Below, one piece after another: positions 1 to 6,149 of a stretch of 22,593 bases of DNA (position 1 is the stretch's first letter; each line of letters begins with the position of its first letter). The DNA is from a virus. The stretch covers positions 1 through 22,593 of the IMG/VR virus record IMGVR_UViG_3300020438_000303; one strand, 5' to 3'. The position numbers and the translations under genes were made by a program. The notes below the pieces were generated by a model. It worked only from the letters and a program-made list of their open reading frames with translations, did no database searches and had not been told where the DNA came from.

Positions 1-19
1 ATATACAGTATACTACCTT

Positions 20-679
20 TTATGGTAATTGTCTAGCATTAATTGTTTCCAAAATAATTGCACTGTATTTCTCATTGGTACTCCAAGGAGCAATATTAGG
101 CACTAACAATTCATAGTTCCAACTTTCTACCCATTCACTCTGTCTTGCTCTTTCTGTTCGAAAGTCTTCATATGCAGGGTGACGATTCAAAATGTCTATA
201 GCATCTTGTACACTTAGACATTTGGTTGGATATGTTCTTACACCAAAACGTGCGTCCGGTAGATCTAATGGTTTAAGTTGCGGAACTTTAGGATCCCAAG
301 TTCTAATACCAAATAGGTTATTACCTTCTTTACTAAATCTACTTGTACCCCAACCGCTTTCTATACCAGCCATAGCAATAATCAAACCTTTAGGTATACG
401 TTCTTTGTGATGTACTGTAAAGTTAAGATAATCTACACAATCGCTTACAGCCTGTGTAAATGTTTCGGGGGAGTTGTATTTGAAGTCTGGTTCGTGCAAC
501 CCTAGATTCTTTGCACGTTCTAATAGTATGCTTTCAATCTTGTATACTAACTTGTCTGTTATGTAGTAATTTGGATAGAATGTTCCTGTTCCGAAAGATC
601 CTGCTACACATAATATTGCAACGAATCCAATTACTATTTTGCCTTTTATACTGCCTAAAAATTTACTAAACTTAGCCAT
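20..679 (-). CDS. Membrane-anchored glucosaminidase (Bax-like, GH73 family)
   Basis: The 219-residue product has a hydrophobic anchor at about residues 13-31 after a short basic N-terminus, then a peptidoglycan N-acetylglucosaminidase domain. The family signature is clear around residues 101-127: AGIESGWGTSRF followed by GNNLFGIRTW, with E107 the expected catalytic acid. Such enzymes cleave the glycan strand between N-acetylglucosamine and N-acetylmuramic acid; the anchor would place it on the periplasmic face of the inner membrane. The length is close to that of bacterial Bax-like proteins. A GAAAGGCAG ribosome site precedes the ATG, and the gene has its own sigma70-type promoter. A role in lysis or envelope remodelling is inference; it is not fused to virion domains, so a tail-lysin role is less likely. 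Confidence 0.85.
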   Translation of the reverse strand: MAKFSKFLGSIKGKIVIGFVAILCVAGSFGTGTFYPNYYITDKLVYKIESILLERAKNLGLHEPDFKYNSPETFTQAVSDCVDYLNFTVHHKERIPKGLIIAMAGIESGWGTSRFSKEGNNLFGIRTWDPKVPQLKPLDLPDARFGVRTYPTKCLSVQDAIDILNRHPAYEDFRTERARQSEWVESWNYELLVPNIAPWSTNEKYSAIILETINARQLP

Positions 680-711
680 TGTCTGCCTTTCGTTTTGTTA
701 ATTATAGTTAC

Positions 712-740
712 ACTATACACTACTATTAAGGCATTGTCAA
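712..740 (-). promoter_or_regulatory. Sigma70-type promoter for the glucosaminidase gene
   Basis: On the minus strand, TTGACA (740-735) and TATAGT (717-712) are separated by exactly 17 bases. It lies 33 bases upstream of the start codon at 679 and just after the terminator that closes the porin gene, so the glucosaminidase forms a separate transcription unit. Confidence 0.8.
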
Positions 741-753
741 GTAAAATCTATCC

Positions 754-780
754 AAAAAAATAGGGCCGTAAAGCCCTATT
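754..780 (-). terminator. Intrinsic terminator after the porin-like gene
   Basis: An 8-bp stem (AATAGGGC at 759-766 with GCCCTATT at 773-780) around a 6-base loop is followed on the minus strand by a run of T residues (7 in total, counting the two at the base of the stem). It begins 17 bases after the porin stop codon. Confidence 0.85.
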
Positions 781-796
781 CTTTTAATGTTTTATA

Positions 797-1864
797 TTAG
801 AATTTCCATCTAACTGAACCAACAACTTGCTCAGTTTCTGCATAGTCAACACCTGTGAAAGTTGACGTACCTGCTTTGTCGTGGAAGTAAAGTCCTACTT
901 CTAAGCCGTCCTGTTTGTCAGCACGTTTAGAAGGATCACGGTTTGCTACTACGTTGTAAACAACACCATAGTAATTACCATCATATCCTAAGTCATCATT
1001 TTCAGTTCTATGTGCTGTAACATAAACTGACTCATTTACAAAATACATTGCACCTATGTCAATTCTGTTATCACTTGCAAGACCTGTGTCTTTGTCGTCC
1101 CACACTTCAGCACCCCAAGTCATTGGAACACCAAATCTAAATAGTGATCCGCCAATGGAGTAACCTTCTTGACGTGTATCTGTTGTGTAACTTGCACTAC
1201 CATCTGCTTTTGTATCGATCATCATATATGACACATCAGCATAGCCCATTAGGCTCACTGTTGCACTTGCATATGTCGATTGCTCGGCTGCATCATAACC
1301 TAGTACAAATCCATATGGCTGTTCTTTCTTAAGCCTATATGTATCAAAGTCAAACTCTGAATCACGTTCAAAGCCACCAAAGGTAATAACTGTTTTAGGG
1401 TTATGGTCTAATCTATTACTTGATTCAGTAATAATGATCGGAGCGCCAATTTTTGAAGTTTTGGCAAAACCTAAACGCTGTGCGTCAGTTTCACCTAGGT
1501 AGATTGTTGCGAAGTCATTTCCAAGTCCGATTTGTTTTTCAACCATCGTATTGTCTTTTGTAGCGTCTAATGAGTAGTCACTATCGTAAGTCATAGTTGC
1601 TCCAGCATAATCGATATTCAAACCGTTATCTGGTAACTCAACATCAAAACCTATTTGTAATTCGGATCGAGCTTCCCAGCCAGAGTCGAACTGCTTGTCA
1701 TCGTAGCGGCCTTCAATCTCACCCGAGATAAACATACCGTGCGGTAAATCAACACCACTACTTTCAAGATCTGAAACTCGTTGTTCCAGTGTCTTGTCCT
1801 CAGCCAATACTTGCGTGGTCGCTAAACCAACAAGAAAGGCTAAACTAAAGATTAGTTTTTTCAT
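797..1864 (-). CDS. Outer-membrane porin-like beta-barrel protein
   Basis: The 355-residue product has a classical Sec signal peptide (MKKLIFSLAFLVGLATTQVLA, cleavage predicted before EDKT). A short heptad-like segment (LEQRVSDLES) follows, and then a long run of alternating polar and aromatic beta-strands. The chain ends in W-K-F; a terminal aromatic residue is the usual BamA recognition signal for outer-membrane barrels. The fold and length match general Gram-negative porins. Some phages encode porins that replace or mask the host receptor, as lambdoid phage PA-2 does with Lc; that role here is inference. The gene stands alone between a terminator at 754-780 and a leader rich in inverted repeats (1884-1951). 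An alternative is horizontally acquired host DNA with a nutrient-uptake role. Confidence 0.8.
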   Translation of the reverse strand: MKKLIFSLAFLVGLATTQVLAEDKTLEQRVSDLESSGVDLPHGMFISGEIEGRYDDKQFDSGWEARSELQIGFDVELPDNGLNIDYAGATMTYDSDYSLDATKDNTMVEKQIGLGNDFATIYLGETDAQRLGFAKTSKIGAPIIITESSNRLDHNPKTVITFGGFERDSEFDFDTYRLKKEQPYGFVLGYDAAEQSTYASATVSLMGYADVSYMMIDTKADGSASYTTDTRQEGYSIGGSLFRFGVPMTWGAEVWDDKDTGLASDNRIDIGAMYFVNESVYVTAHRTENDDLGYDGNYYGVVYNVVANRDPSKRADKQDGLEVGLYFHDKAGTSTFTGVDYAETEQVVGSVRWKF

Positions 1865-1883
1865 TTTGCTTCTGTTTCCTATA

Positions 1884-1951
1884 TTTTATTGCAATAAAAG
1901 CGATCCATAATATTATGGTCGCTTCGTATTAGTTATGCACTCTTCGAGTGC
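1884..1951 (-). promoter_or_regulatory. Leader of the porin gene with three dyad elements
   Basis: Three inverted repeats lie within 87 bases upstream of the porin start. The first is a perfect 16-bp palindrome (TTTTATTGCAATAAAA, 1884-1899). The second is a 13-bp dyad with one bulged base (1898-1924, core CCATAATATTATGG). The third is a 6-bp hairpin with a 3-base loop (GCACTC/GAGTGC, 1937-1951). They could be operators or RNA hairpins controlling message stability. I could not identify a convincing -35/-10 pair here. Confidence 0.5.
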
Positions 1952-1970
1952 AGTAATAGCAGTTGTGAAT

Positions 1971-1997
1971 AAAAAAGGCACCCGAAGGTGCCTTTTT
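1971..1997 (-). terminator. Bidirectional intrinsic terminator after the yhhQ-like gene
   Basis: GGCACC (1977-1982), CGAA loop, GGTGCC (1987-1992), flanked by six A residues on the left and five T residues on the right. On the minus strand the loop reads TTCG, a stabilising tetraloop, and is followed by six T residues. It lies 20 bases beyond the stop codon of the transporter gene. Confidence 0.88.
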
Positions 1998-2016
1998 GGA
2001 GTGTTATGTTCTTAAT

Positions 2017-2664
2017 TTACTTTGTAGTAACTCTTTTTTGTAGATACTTCAGTAATACACCGTATGCTGGCAGGAATACTACCAATCCTACGACAATCTT
2101 AGTCAGTGTGTTGTTCTGTGCAACAATGTGCCAGTTAGCACCAATCCAAGATAGTTTACCTTCTGCATCCAACGATCCTGCAAACGCCACATAAAAGAAT
2201 GAGTATGTGTCAATTACATTTGCAACAATAGTTGAAAGTGCTGGTGCCGCCCACCAAGCATTTGAACGTTCTCTAATTGCTTGGAATACATATACGTCAA
2301 GCATTGTACCAATTGCGTATGCAGTACCTGATGCTAAACCTACTCTGTATGCGTGTTCGTCACCTAGTGCTAATAGCACAAGTACCGACGCAATGATAGC
2401 CGGAATAATAGCAAGTGCTACAACAGCCCGACCTGCTTCTTTACCAACCATCCTTACTGTTAAGTCAGTTGCTACTACAACGATCGGAAACGTAAACGCT
2501 GCCGCCGCTAATGGAAATGATCCAAACAAGGGCAGTTCTGCACCTGGGAATAAATCAAACCTGATAGTTACTAGATAGTTTGACACAGCAATAACAAGCG
2601 TGTGTAAAATAACTAGATTTCTAACTAGCGCCTTATCGACACCATTTAGTAATGTTTTGAACAT
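2017..2664 (-). CDS. yhhQ: YhhQ/VUT-family queuosine-precursor transporter
   Basis: The 215-residue protein has about six hydrophobic membrane segments. Features typical of the VUT family (YhhQ) include FPLAAAAFTFPIVVVATDL in the first half, with the buried aspartate, and ANVIDTYSFFYVAFAG in the second. YhhQ imports 7-deazaguanine precursors (preQ0/preQ1) used for tRNA queuosine; in some phages related 7-deazaguanines modify DNA to evade restriction. No Que biosynthesis or tRNA/DNA transglycosylase gene is visible in this window, so which use applies is unknown. A strong AAGGAG site precedes the ATG by a few bases. The gene follows the peroxiredoxin by 42 bases with no separate promoter seen, so the two are probably cotranscribed and end at the hairpin at 1971-1997. 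Confidence 0.85.
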   Translation of the reverse strand: MFKTLLNGVDKALVRNLVILHTLVIAVSNYLVTIRFDLFPGAELPLFGSFPLAAAAFTFPIVVVATDLTVRMVGKEAGRAVVALAIIPAIIASVLVLLALGDEHAYRVGLASGTAYAIGTMLDVYVFQAIRERSNAWWAAPALSTIVANVIDTYSFFYVAFAGSLDAEGKLSWIGANWHIVAQNNTLTKIVVGLVVFLPAYGVLLKYLQKRVTTK

Positions 2665-2706
2665 ATGTTCTCCTTTTTGTTTTTGTTACTCTGCCCTATC
2701 ATTAAT

Positions 2707-3243
2707 TTAGGCAGTTAAGTAGTCCATTATATTTTCTGGTGATGTTTCGCCATATGGATCGTCATTATCTTTTGACGCTTCTGGTTCAACGAACATCTTT
2801 TCAACCTTACTGTCGTTTATCACAACAGCAAAACGTCTCGAACGCATACCAAATCCCTTATGTTTAAAATCAATTAGCATACCTAATGATTCTGCTAATT
2901 CACCATTACCATCTGGAATAACTTTTACGTTCTTAATGCCAAGGTGTTGCGCCCAAGCATTCATTACAAAACTATCATTAACACTTGATACATAGATTTC
3001 ATCTACGCCTAAGTCATTAGTAATAGTATTGTAGTTTTCTTCAAAGCCTGGAAGTTGGTAAGTTGAACAGGTTGGTGTAAATGCTCCAGGTAAAGAGAAT
3101 ACAACAACTCTCTTACCTGCAAATAAATCGTCAGTAGTTTTACCTACAAACTCTCCACCGATCGGACAACCACCATCTTCTGGTTCTTCGTCGCCTACTC
3201 TACACTGAAAGGTAATAGTAGGAATTCTGTTTTCTTCTGTCAT
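2707..3243 (-). CDS. Peroxiredoxin, Prx5-like
   Basis: The 178-residue protein has the thioredoxin-fold peroxiredoxin core with the Prx5 active-site segment PGAFTPTCS, giving peroxidatic cysteine C59 with its T56 and P52 environment, and the downstream segment GMRSRRFAVVI that supplies the active-site arginine. It would reduce hydrogen peroxide or organic peroxides in the cytoplasm. Some bacterial Prx5 proteins carry a fused glutaredoxin domain; this one does not, although a separate glutaredoxin gene lies at 7692-7943. Cysteines C14 and C26 near the N-terminus could act as resolving residues, which is untested. It has a perfect-consensus sigma70 promoter and is followed by the transporter gene. 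Confidence 0.9.
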   Translation of the reverse strand: MTEENRIPTITFQCRVGDEEPEDGGCPIGGEFVGKTTDDLFAGKRVVVFSLPGAFTPTCSTYQLPGFEENYNTITNDLGVDEIYVSSVNDSFVMNAWAQHLGIKNVKVIPDGNGELAESLGMLIDFKHKGFGMRSRRFAVVINDSKVEKMFVEPEASKDNDDPYGETSPENIMDYLTA

Positions 3244-3296
3244 AAATTATTAAGTCCTGTATTTTAGTTGCTTTAAAATATTTTAAAGTCTATTGC

Positions 3297-3325
3297 ATTA
3301 TAACTTATCTTTAATACTGTGTCAA
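3297..3325 (-). promoter_or_regulatory. Perfect-consensus sigma70 promoter for the peroxiredoxin operon
   Basis: On the minus strand, TTGACA (3325-3320) is followed after 17 bases by TATAAT (3302-3297), matching the vegetative consensus at all 12 positions. It lies directly behind the stop codon of the upstream glycine-zipper gene and about 54 bases before the peroxiredoxin start. Confidence 0.9.
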
Positions 3326-3329
3326 CAGT

Positions 3330-3755
3330 TTATTTTTGAAAGCGTACAGTGTAAGATTGGTTGTTGTGGATAAAACTAACTGTACTGTGACTATAAACTT
3401 CTTGGTAAGACTCGTTAAAACGTTGTTCTCTGCGGCATTGTGTCTCTACACGACTCTTTGCTTTGGAGTTATTGTGTCCAATAATGCCTCCAAGTAGGGC
3501 ACCAACTGCACCACCATTGTCTACATTTTTGGTAACATTATTTCCAATTACGCCGCCGATAATTGCTCCTGCTAGTGCATCACCAGTCCTATCGCCTCCG
3601 ACTGTTACGTCTTGGCAAACTTCTACATAGTAAGGTGTCTTGTTTATCACAGTCTTGTAATGATCTTTAATTACTTCTGCGTGTGCTGCACCTGATAAGA
3701 AACCTACGCCAATACAGATGGCAATGACGTGGAAATATAATTCTTTAAACTGCAT
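3330..3755 (-). CDS. Secreted glycine-zipper (17 kDa antigen-like) envelope protein
   Basis: The 141-residue product begins with a probable signal peptide ending in GAAHA (cleavage near residue 26). A glycine-zipper segment follows at about residues 59-93 (GDALAGAIIGGVIGNNV and GGAVGALLGGIIG), the pattern of the Gly-zipper_2/Rick_17kDa family of outer-membrane-associated proteins. The C-terminal part is polar and ends with a short beta-rich region. Cysteines at about 48 and 107 could form a disulfide. No lipobox cysteine is seen at the cleavage site, so it is probably soluble or membrane-inserted rather than a lipoprotein. It lies just after the tmRNA, with an AAGGGAT ribosome site, and is probably transcribed with it. 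Function unknown; the porin nearby suggests an envelope role. Confidence 0.7.
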   Translation of the reverse strand: MQFKELYFHVIAICIGVGFLSGAAHAEVIKDHYKTVINKTPYYVEVCQDVTVGGDRTGDALAGAIIGGVIGNNVTKNVDNGGAVGALLGGIIGHNNSKAKSRVETQCRREQRFNESYQEVYSHSTVSFIHNNQSYTVRFQK

Positions 3756-3789
3756 TTGGTTATCCCTTCTGCTTGAATAAGCGTTGTAA

Positions 3790-4069
3790 TAAGTGCAACT
3801 TTTCTGTTGCCAGGTAAGTTGCCAACCCCGTCACCTAGTTAGACTAGGCAGCAAGAGCAAAGTTTTCGTTTGCGTCTATAGTTTTGTTCGCGATAACGGT
3901 GCTTACATCCCGGTAATCTCGTTCACCTTTAACAAGCCAGTCGATCCTAGTTCGCCCCCATCATAAGCACATTAAATTGTCTGTGTTAATCTTCAATGTG
4001 CTTATGGTGGAGGCGTCGGGTACTGCCCCCGAGTCCTGTTCTTGTGACATATGATGCTGTCATCAATTA
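3790..4069 (-). ncRNA. ssrA: Circularly permuted (alphaproteobacterial-type) tmRNA
   Basis: Read on the minus strand, the 3' acceptor part comes first: a T-arm (TCGGG, loop GGCAGTA, CCCGA at 4032-4016), then CGCCTCC plus A and an encoded CCA ending at 4005. A 45-base intervening segment (4004-3960) forms a 10-bp hairpin (TAAGCACATT/AATGTGCTTA). The 5' part then begins at 3959 with GGGGGCG, which pairs with CGCCTCC over 7 bp and includes the G3-U70 pair (3957 with 4011) recognised by alanyl-tRNA synthetase. The tag frame is 3873-3844, encoding ANENFALAA and a UAG stop; the stop lies in a stem (CCTAG/CTAGG), as in other tmRNAs. CTTGT in the 5' part can pair with ACAAG upstream of the T-arm as helix 2. 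This order matches two-piece tmRNAs. Outer ends are approximate; further pairing at 3785-3840 probably forms a pseudoknot. Confidence 0.93.
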
Positions 4070-4074
4070 CACTA

Positions 4075-4105
4075 TATTTATAACACCTTTTTAAGTGCTT
4101 GTCAA
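4075..4105 (-). promoter_or_regulatory. Consensus sigma70 promoter overlapping a late-type TATAAATA box, for tmRNA
   Basis: On the minus strand TTGACA (4105-4100) is followed after 17 bases by TATAAA (4082-4077). The same bases form the octamer TATAAATA (4082-4075), identical to the T4 late promoter. Transcription would start near 4069, just ahead of the tmRNA acceptor piece. Either or both polymerase forms could use it. Confidence 0.85.
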
Positions 4106-4119
4106 TCTTTTTTTAAGGA

Positions 4120-4210
4120 TGGTAGCAGTGGCCGGATTCGAACCGACATCAGCCAATTATCTGTTGCTACGGAGTATAAACCCGCTGTTTTACCATTAAA
4201 CTACACTGCC
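4120..4210 (-). tRNA. tRNA with long variable arm; predicted anticodon UAU, identity uncertain
   Basis: On the minus strand a 91-base cloverleaf folds as follows: acceptor GGCAGTG/CACTGCT (the first pair is G-U) with an encoded ACCA end; D-arm GTTT/AAAC with an AATGGTA loop; anticodon stem GCGGG/TCCGT around loop TTTATAC; a 21-base variable region; and T-arm GTCGG, TTCGAAT, CCGGC. The loop puts UAU at 34-36, which would read the isoleucine codon AUA. A variable region this long normally occurs only in Leu, Ser and bacterial Tyr tRNAs, so identity is doubtful. The D-arm resembles tRNA-Gly. It lies 8 bases after the 58-residue gene and upstream of the tmRNA promoter. Confidence 0.8.
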
Positions 4211-4218
4211 AACAAATG

Positions 4219-4395
4219 TTAGTGTATTGTGTCTACGCCTGGTATGGGGTTAGGATATTCTGCTATCAAAAGTATATCGTCTATTTTGATTTCTGGATGT
4301 TGTTCTTCTAGGGTAAGACATGCATCTTTGAAACCCATTGCAACAACTTCGTACACATCGTTGTTAGTCAATTCAAAATGATATAGTATTGGCAT
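4219..4395 (-). CDS. Small hypothetical protein, 58 residues
   Basis: The frame begins MPILYHFELTNNDVYEVVAM and ends at a TAA just before the tRNA. An AAGGAAA ribosome site lies a few bases upstream of the ATG, and a near-consensus sigma70 promoter precedes it, which together make it a credible gene despite its size. The sequence alternates acidic and hydrophobic residues and looks like a small soluble alpha/beta protein; no membrane segment or known motif was recognised. It is probably cotranscribed with the tRNA. Confidence 0.65.
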   Translation of the reverse strand: MPILYHFELTNNDVYEVVAMGFKDACLTLEEQHPEIKIDDILLIAEYPNPIPGVDTIH

Positions 4396-4422
4396 TTGCT
4401 TTCCTTTTGCTAATGTTTAACT

Positions 4423-4451
4423 AATATAGCAGAGGTTGTTTAGTTTGTCAA
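4423..4451 (-). promoter_or_regulatory. Sigma70-type promoter for the small gene and tRNA
   Basis: On the minus strand TTGACA (4451-4446) and TATATT (4428-4423) are separated by 17 bases. It lies 28 bases upstream of the start codon at 4395. Confidence 0.8.
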
Positions 4452-4456
4452 CCTTT

Positions 4457-4762
4457 TTATGCAACTTCTTGATAAGGTATTTTTTCTTTTTGTGATGTTT
4501 TTTGTGTATCTGGACGAAGTGGTTCTAGCCAACTGTCTGCAATATATGCTTTAGGTGTATCACCAAACATATTGCTTAGGCCTTCTCCGCTTACCCACCA
4601 ATAATGATCTGCAACAGGGACAACACAGGCAATACCTCTAAAATCAAATCTACCACCTGCATTAAATTTACCAATATATTTGTCGACGAGTACTATCTTA
4701 CCGATATTCTTCTCGTTTAACGAAAATATAATTTTTGCTAAATCTCCCTGTTCACACTTCAT
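4457..4762 (-). CDS. Hypothetical phage protein, 101 residues
   Basis: A small soluble protein with a beta-rich N-terminal part (DLAKIIFSLNEKNIGKIVLV), a tryptophan pair (HYWWVSGEGL) and the C-terminal segment IADSWLEPLRP followed by a lysine-rich tail. This arrangement recalls a family of short phage and bacterial proteins that end in a D/S-x-L-x-P-(I/L)-R-P motif, but I cannot name a function. The ATG lies 1 base after the stop codon of the upstream YbaN-like gene, so translation is probably coupled. Confidence 0.7.
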   Translation of the reverse strand: MKCEQGDLAKIIFSLNEKNIGKIVLVDKYIGKFNAGGRFDFRGIACVVPVADHYWWVSGEGLSNMFGDTPKAYIADSWLEPLRPDTQKTSQKEKIPYQEVA

Positions 4763-4763
4763 A

Positions 4764-5183
4764 TTATTTTAACCAAGCAACCTTTTCGCCTGCTTTAACT
4801 CTTCTCTTTTGTTCCTCAACTGAACCTGGATATCTCCAAGCCCATATTGCTACTAATGCCATTGAACCACCTGTCCAAGCAACTGCGGCAATGTTATATG
4901 TAGTAAACCAAAAGAAAGCAAGTGATGATGACATAACTATCACCATTGCGTATTTTCCTTTTGTAGGAAATACTTTCTTCTGTACCCAGTTTGTTAAGAA
5001 CGGTCCAAAATATTTGTGATTGTATAACCAATCGTGCATTCGCTTAGAACTTTTAGCAAAACAATATGCTGCAAATACTAAAAAGATAGAGAAAGGAATA
5101 CCTGGAACAATTACACCTACGTAGGCCATGCCCAGTGATAAAAATCCAATTCCCATCCATATATATTTTTTTATTTTATTCAT
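4764..5183 (-). CDS. YbaN/DUF454 inner-membrane protein
   Basis: The 139-residue protein has three to four hydrophobic segments and the characteristic DUF454 signature: a Gly- and Leu-rich first helix, VGVIVPGIPFSIFLVFAAYCFAKSS at about 22-46, then HDWLYNHKYFGPFLTNW. The positively charged C-terminus is probably cytoplasmic. YbaN-family proteins are common in proteobacterial inner membranes, with no assigned biochemical function. A phage copy is unusual and adds to the cluster of envelope proteins here. A weak ribosome site (AAAGG) is present; no promoter was identified, so transcription may continue from the fibre operon upstream. Confidence 0.82.
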   Translation of the reverse strand: MNKIKKYIWMGIGFLSLGMAYVGVIVPGIPFSIFLVFAAYCFAKSSKRMHDWLYNHKYFGPFLTNWVQKKVFPTKGKYAMVIVMSSSLAFFWFTTYNIAAVAWTGGSMALVAIWAWRYPGSVEEQKRRVKAGEKVAWLK

Positions 5184-5231
5184 AATTCTATATTACCTTT
5201 ATTATTGTAAAAGTAGTTATCTATAAATTAA

Positions 5232-6149
5232 CTATGGAGATACAACTATGACTTCTTTAGTTGTAGGGTTGTAATACATTGGACTAAATCCTGCAGGGGC
5301 AGAACCGCCTGTTACTTCTCGAATAGGACTTATATATGCTTGGCCAGATCCTGAAGGAGCAATTGTTGCTAGATCTGCACAAATTATCAATGTTTCATCT
5401 GGTTGATTCAAAGTTCCAGTAACACTTCCAATTGCTATACACTTGGCACCCTGACCGCTTCTACCAGCCGTATAACCAATTGCTATTGAATTTTGTCCTT
5501 GTGAAGTGGCTCCTGCTTCAAATCCTATTGCTACACTGTTACTACTTTGTGCAAATTCGGCAGCCTGCGCACCTATAGCAACTGCTCTATTACCGGCGTT
5601 TGTTTCTTGTGCTTTCCATCCAACTGCTGTGTTTAAGTAACCTTGATTAGTCAATCCTGAGTTCGAACCAATAGCAACGCTACTTGATGCCTGATCTGTT
5701 TTTCCTGCTCGATATCCTATAGCAACACTAGAACGCTCAGAAGCGTGGGAGGCAAATATTCCGCCTTCACTTTGATTTTGATTACCTGCTTCAAATCCTA
5801 TAGCAATACCACCTGACAGTTGACCTGTAGCACCTGCGGAAGATGCTAGAGCAATTGTTTCATCTTGTGTCCTTAGAGAAGATGCAAAAACAGAACCGTT
5901 AAGTCCGTCAATAACCAAAGTGCTGTCATCTGCAAATACACTGCCTTTGAAATCTGCTGTAATTAATTCAGGAAGGCCACCACTTTGAAAAGTTAAATTA
6001 CCATTTCCGTCTGTTTGTAATACTTGATTTGCTGTGCCGTCTGTTGCAGGGAACTGATAACTTCCATCACCTCCTAGATGTGTAAAGTTGCCATCTAGTT
6101 CTTCGTAGGTTAATGCTTGTCCTTTGTCTGCACGTTTAATTAATGTCAT
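5232..6149 (-). CDS. Tail fibre with YadA-like head repeats
   Basis: The 305-residue protein starts with a fibre-type N-terminus (GQALTYEELDGNFTHLGG), which probably docks to the particle. It continues with GTANQVLQTDGNGNLTF, a short adaptor seen in many fibres. From about residue 113 to 255 there are eight or so repeats of the S-(V/I)-A-I-G-x-x-(A/S)-G type, the left-handed parallel beta-roll of YadA-like trimeric adhesin heads. The C-terminus (ISPIREVTGG, YNPTTKEVIVV) is a compact cap. It would act as a trimeric host-binding fibre. The ATG overlaps the stop of the upstream 65-residue gene as ATGA. Confidence 0.85.
   Translation of the reverse strand: MTLIKRADKGQALTYEELDGNFTHLGGDGSYQFPATDGTANQVLQTDGNGNLTFQSGGLPELITADFKGSVFADDSTLVIDGLNGSVFASSLRTQDETIALASSAGATGQLSGGIAIGFEAGNQNQSEGGIFASHASERSSVAIGYRAGKTDQASSSVAIGSNSGLTNQGYLNTAVGWKAQETNAGNRAVAIGAQAAEFAQSSNSVAIGFEAGATSQGQNSIAIGYTAGRSGQGAKCIAIGSVTGTLNQPDETLIICADLATIAPSGSGQAYISPIREVTGGSAPAGFSPMYYNPTTKEVIVVSP

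Noticed and set aside
4120-4210. Reading the tRNA as a tRNA-Gly with an insert in the anticodon arm
   Set aside because: CAGC and GCTG could pair around about 30 bases, but this would leave almost no variable loop, whereas the class II fold pairs every arm.
5560-5830. Repeats in the fibre gene considered as a CRISPR or DNA repeat array
   Set aside because: The similarity is at the protein level (A-I-G beta-roll repeats) and the DNA units differ in length and sequence.
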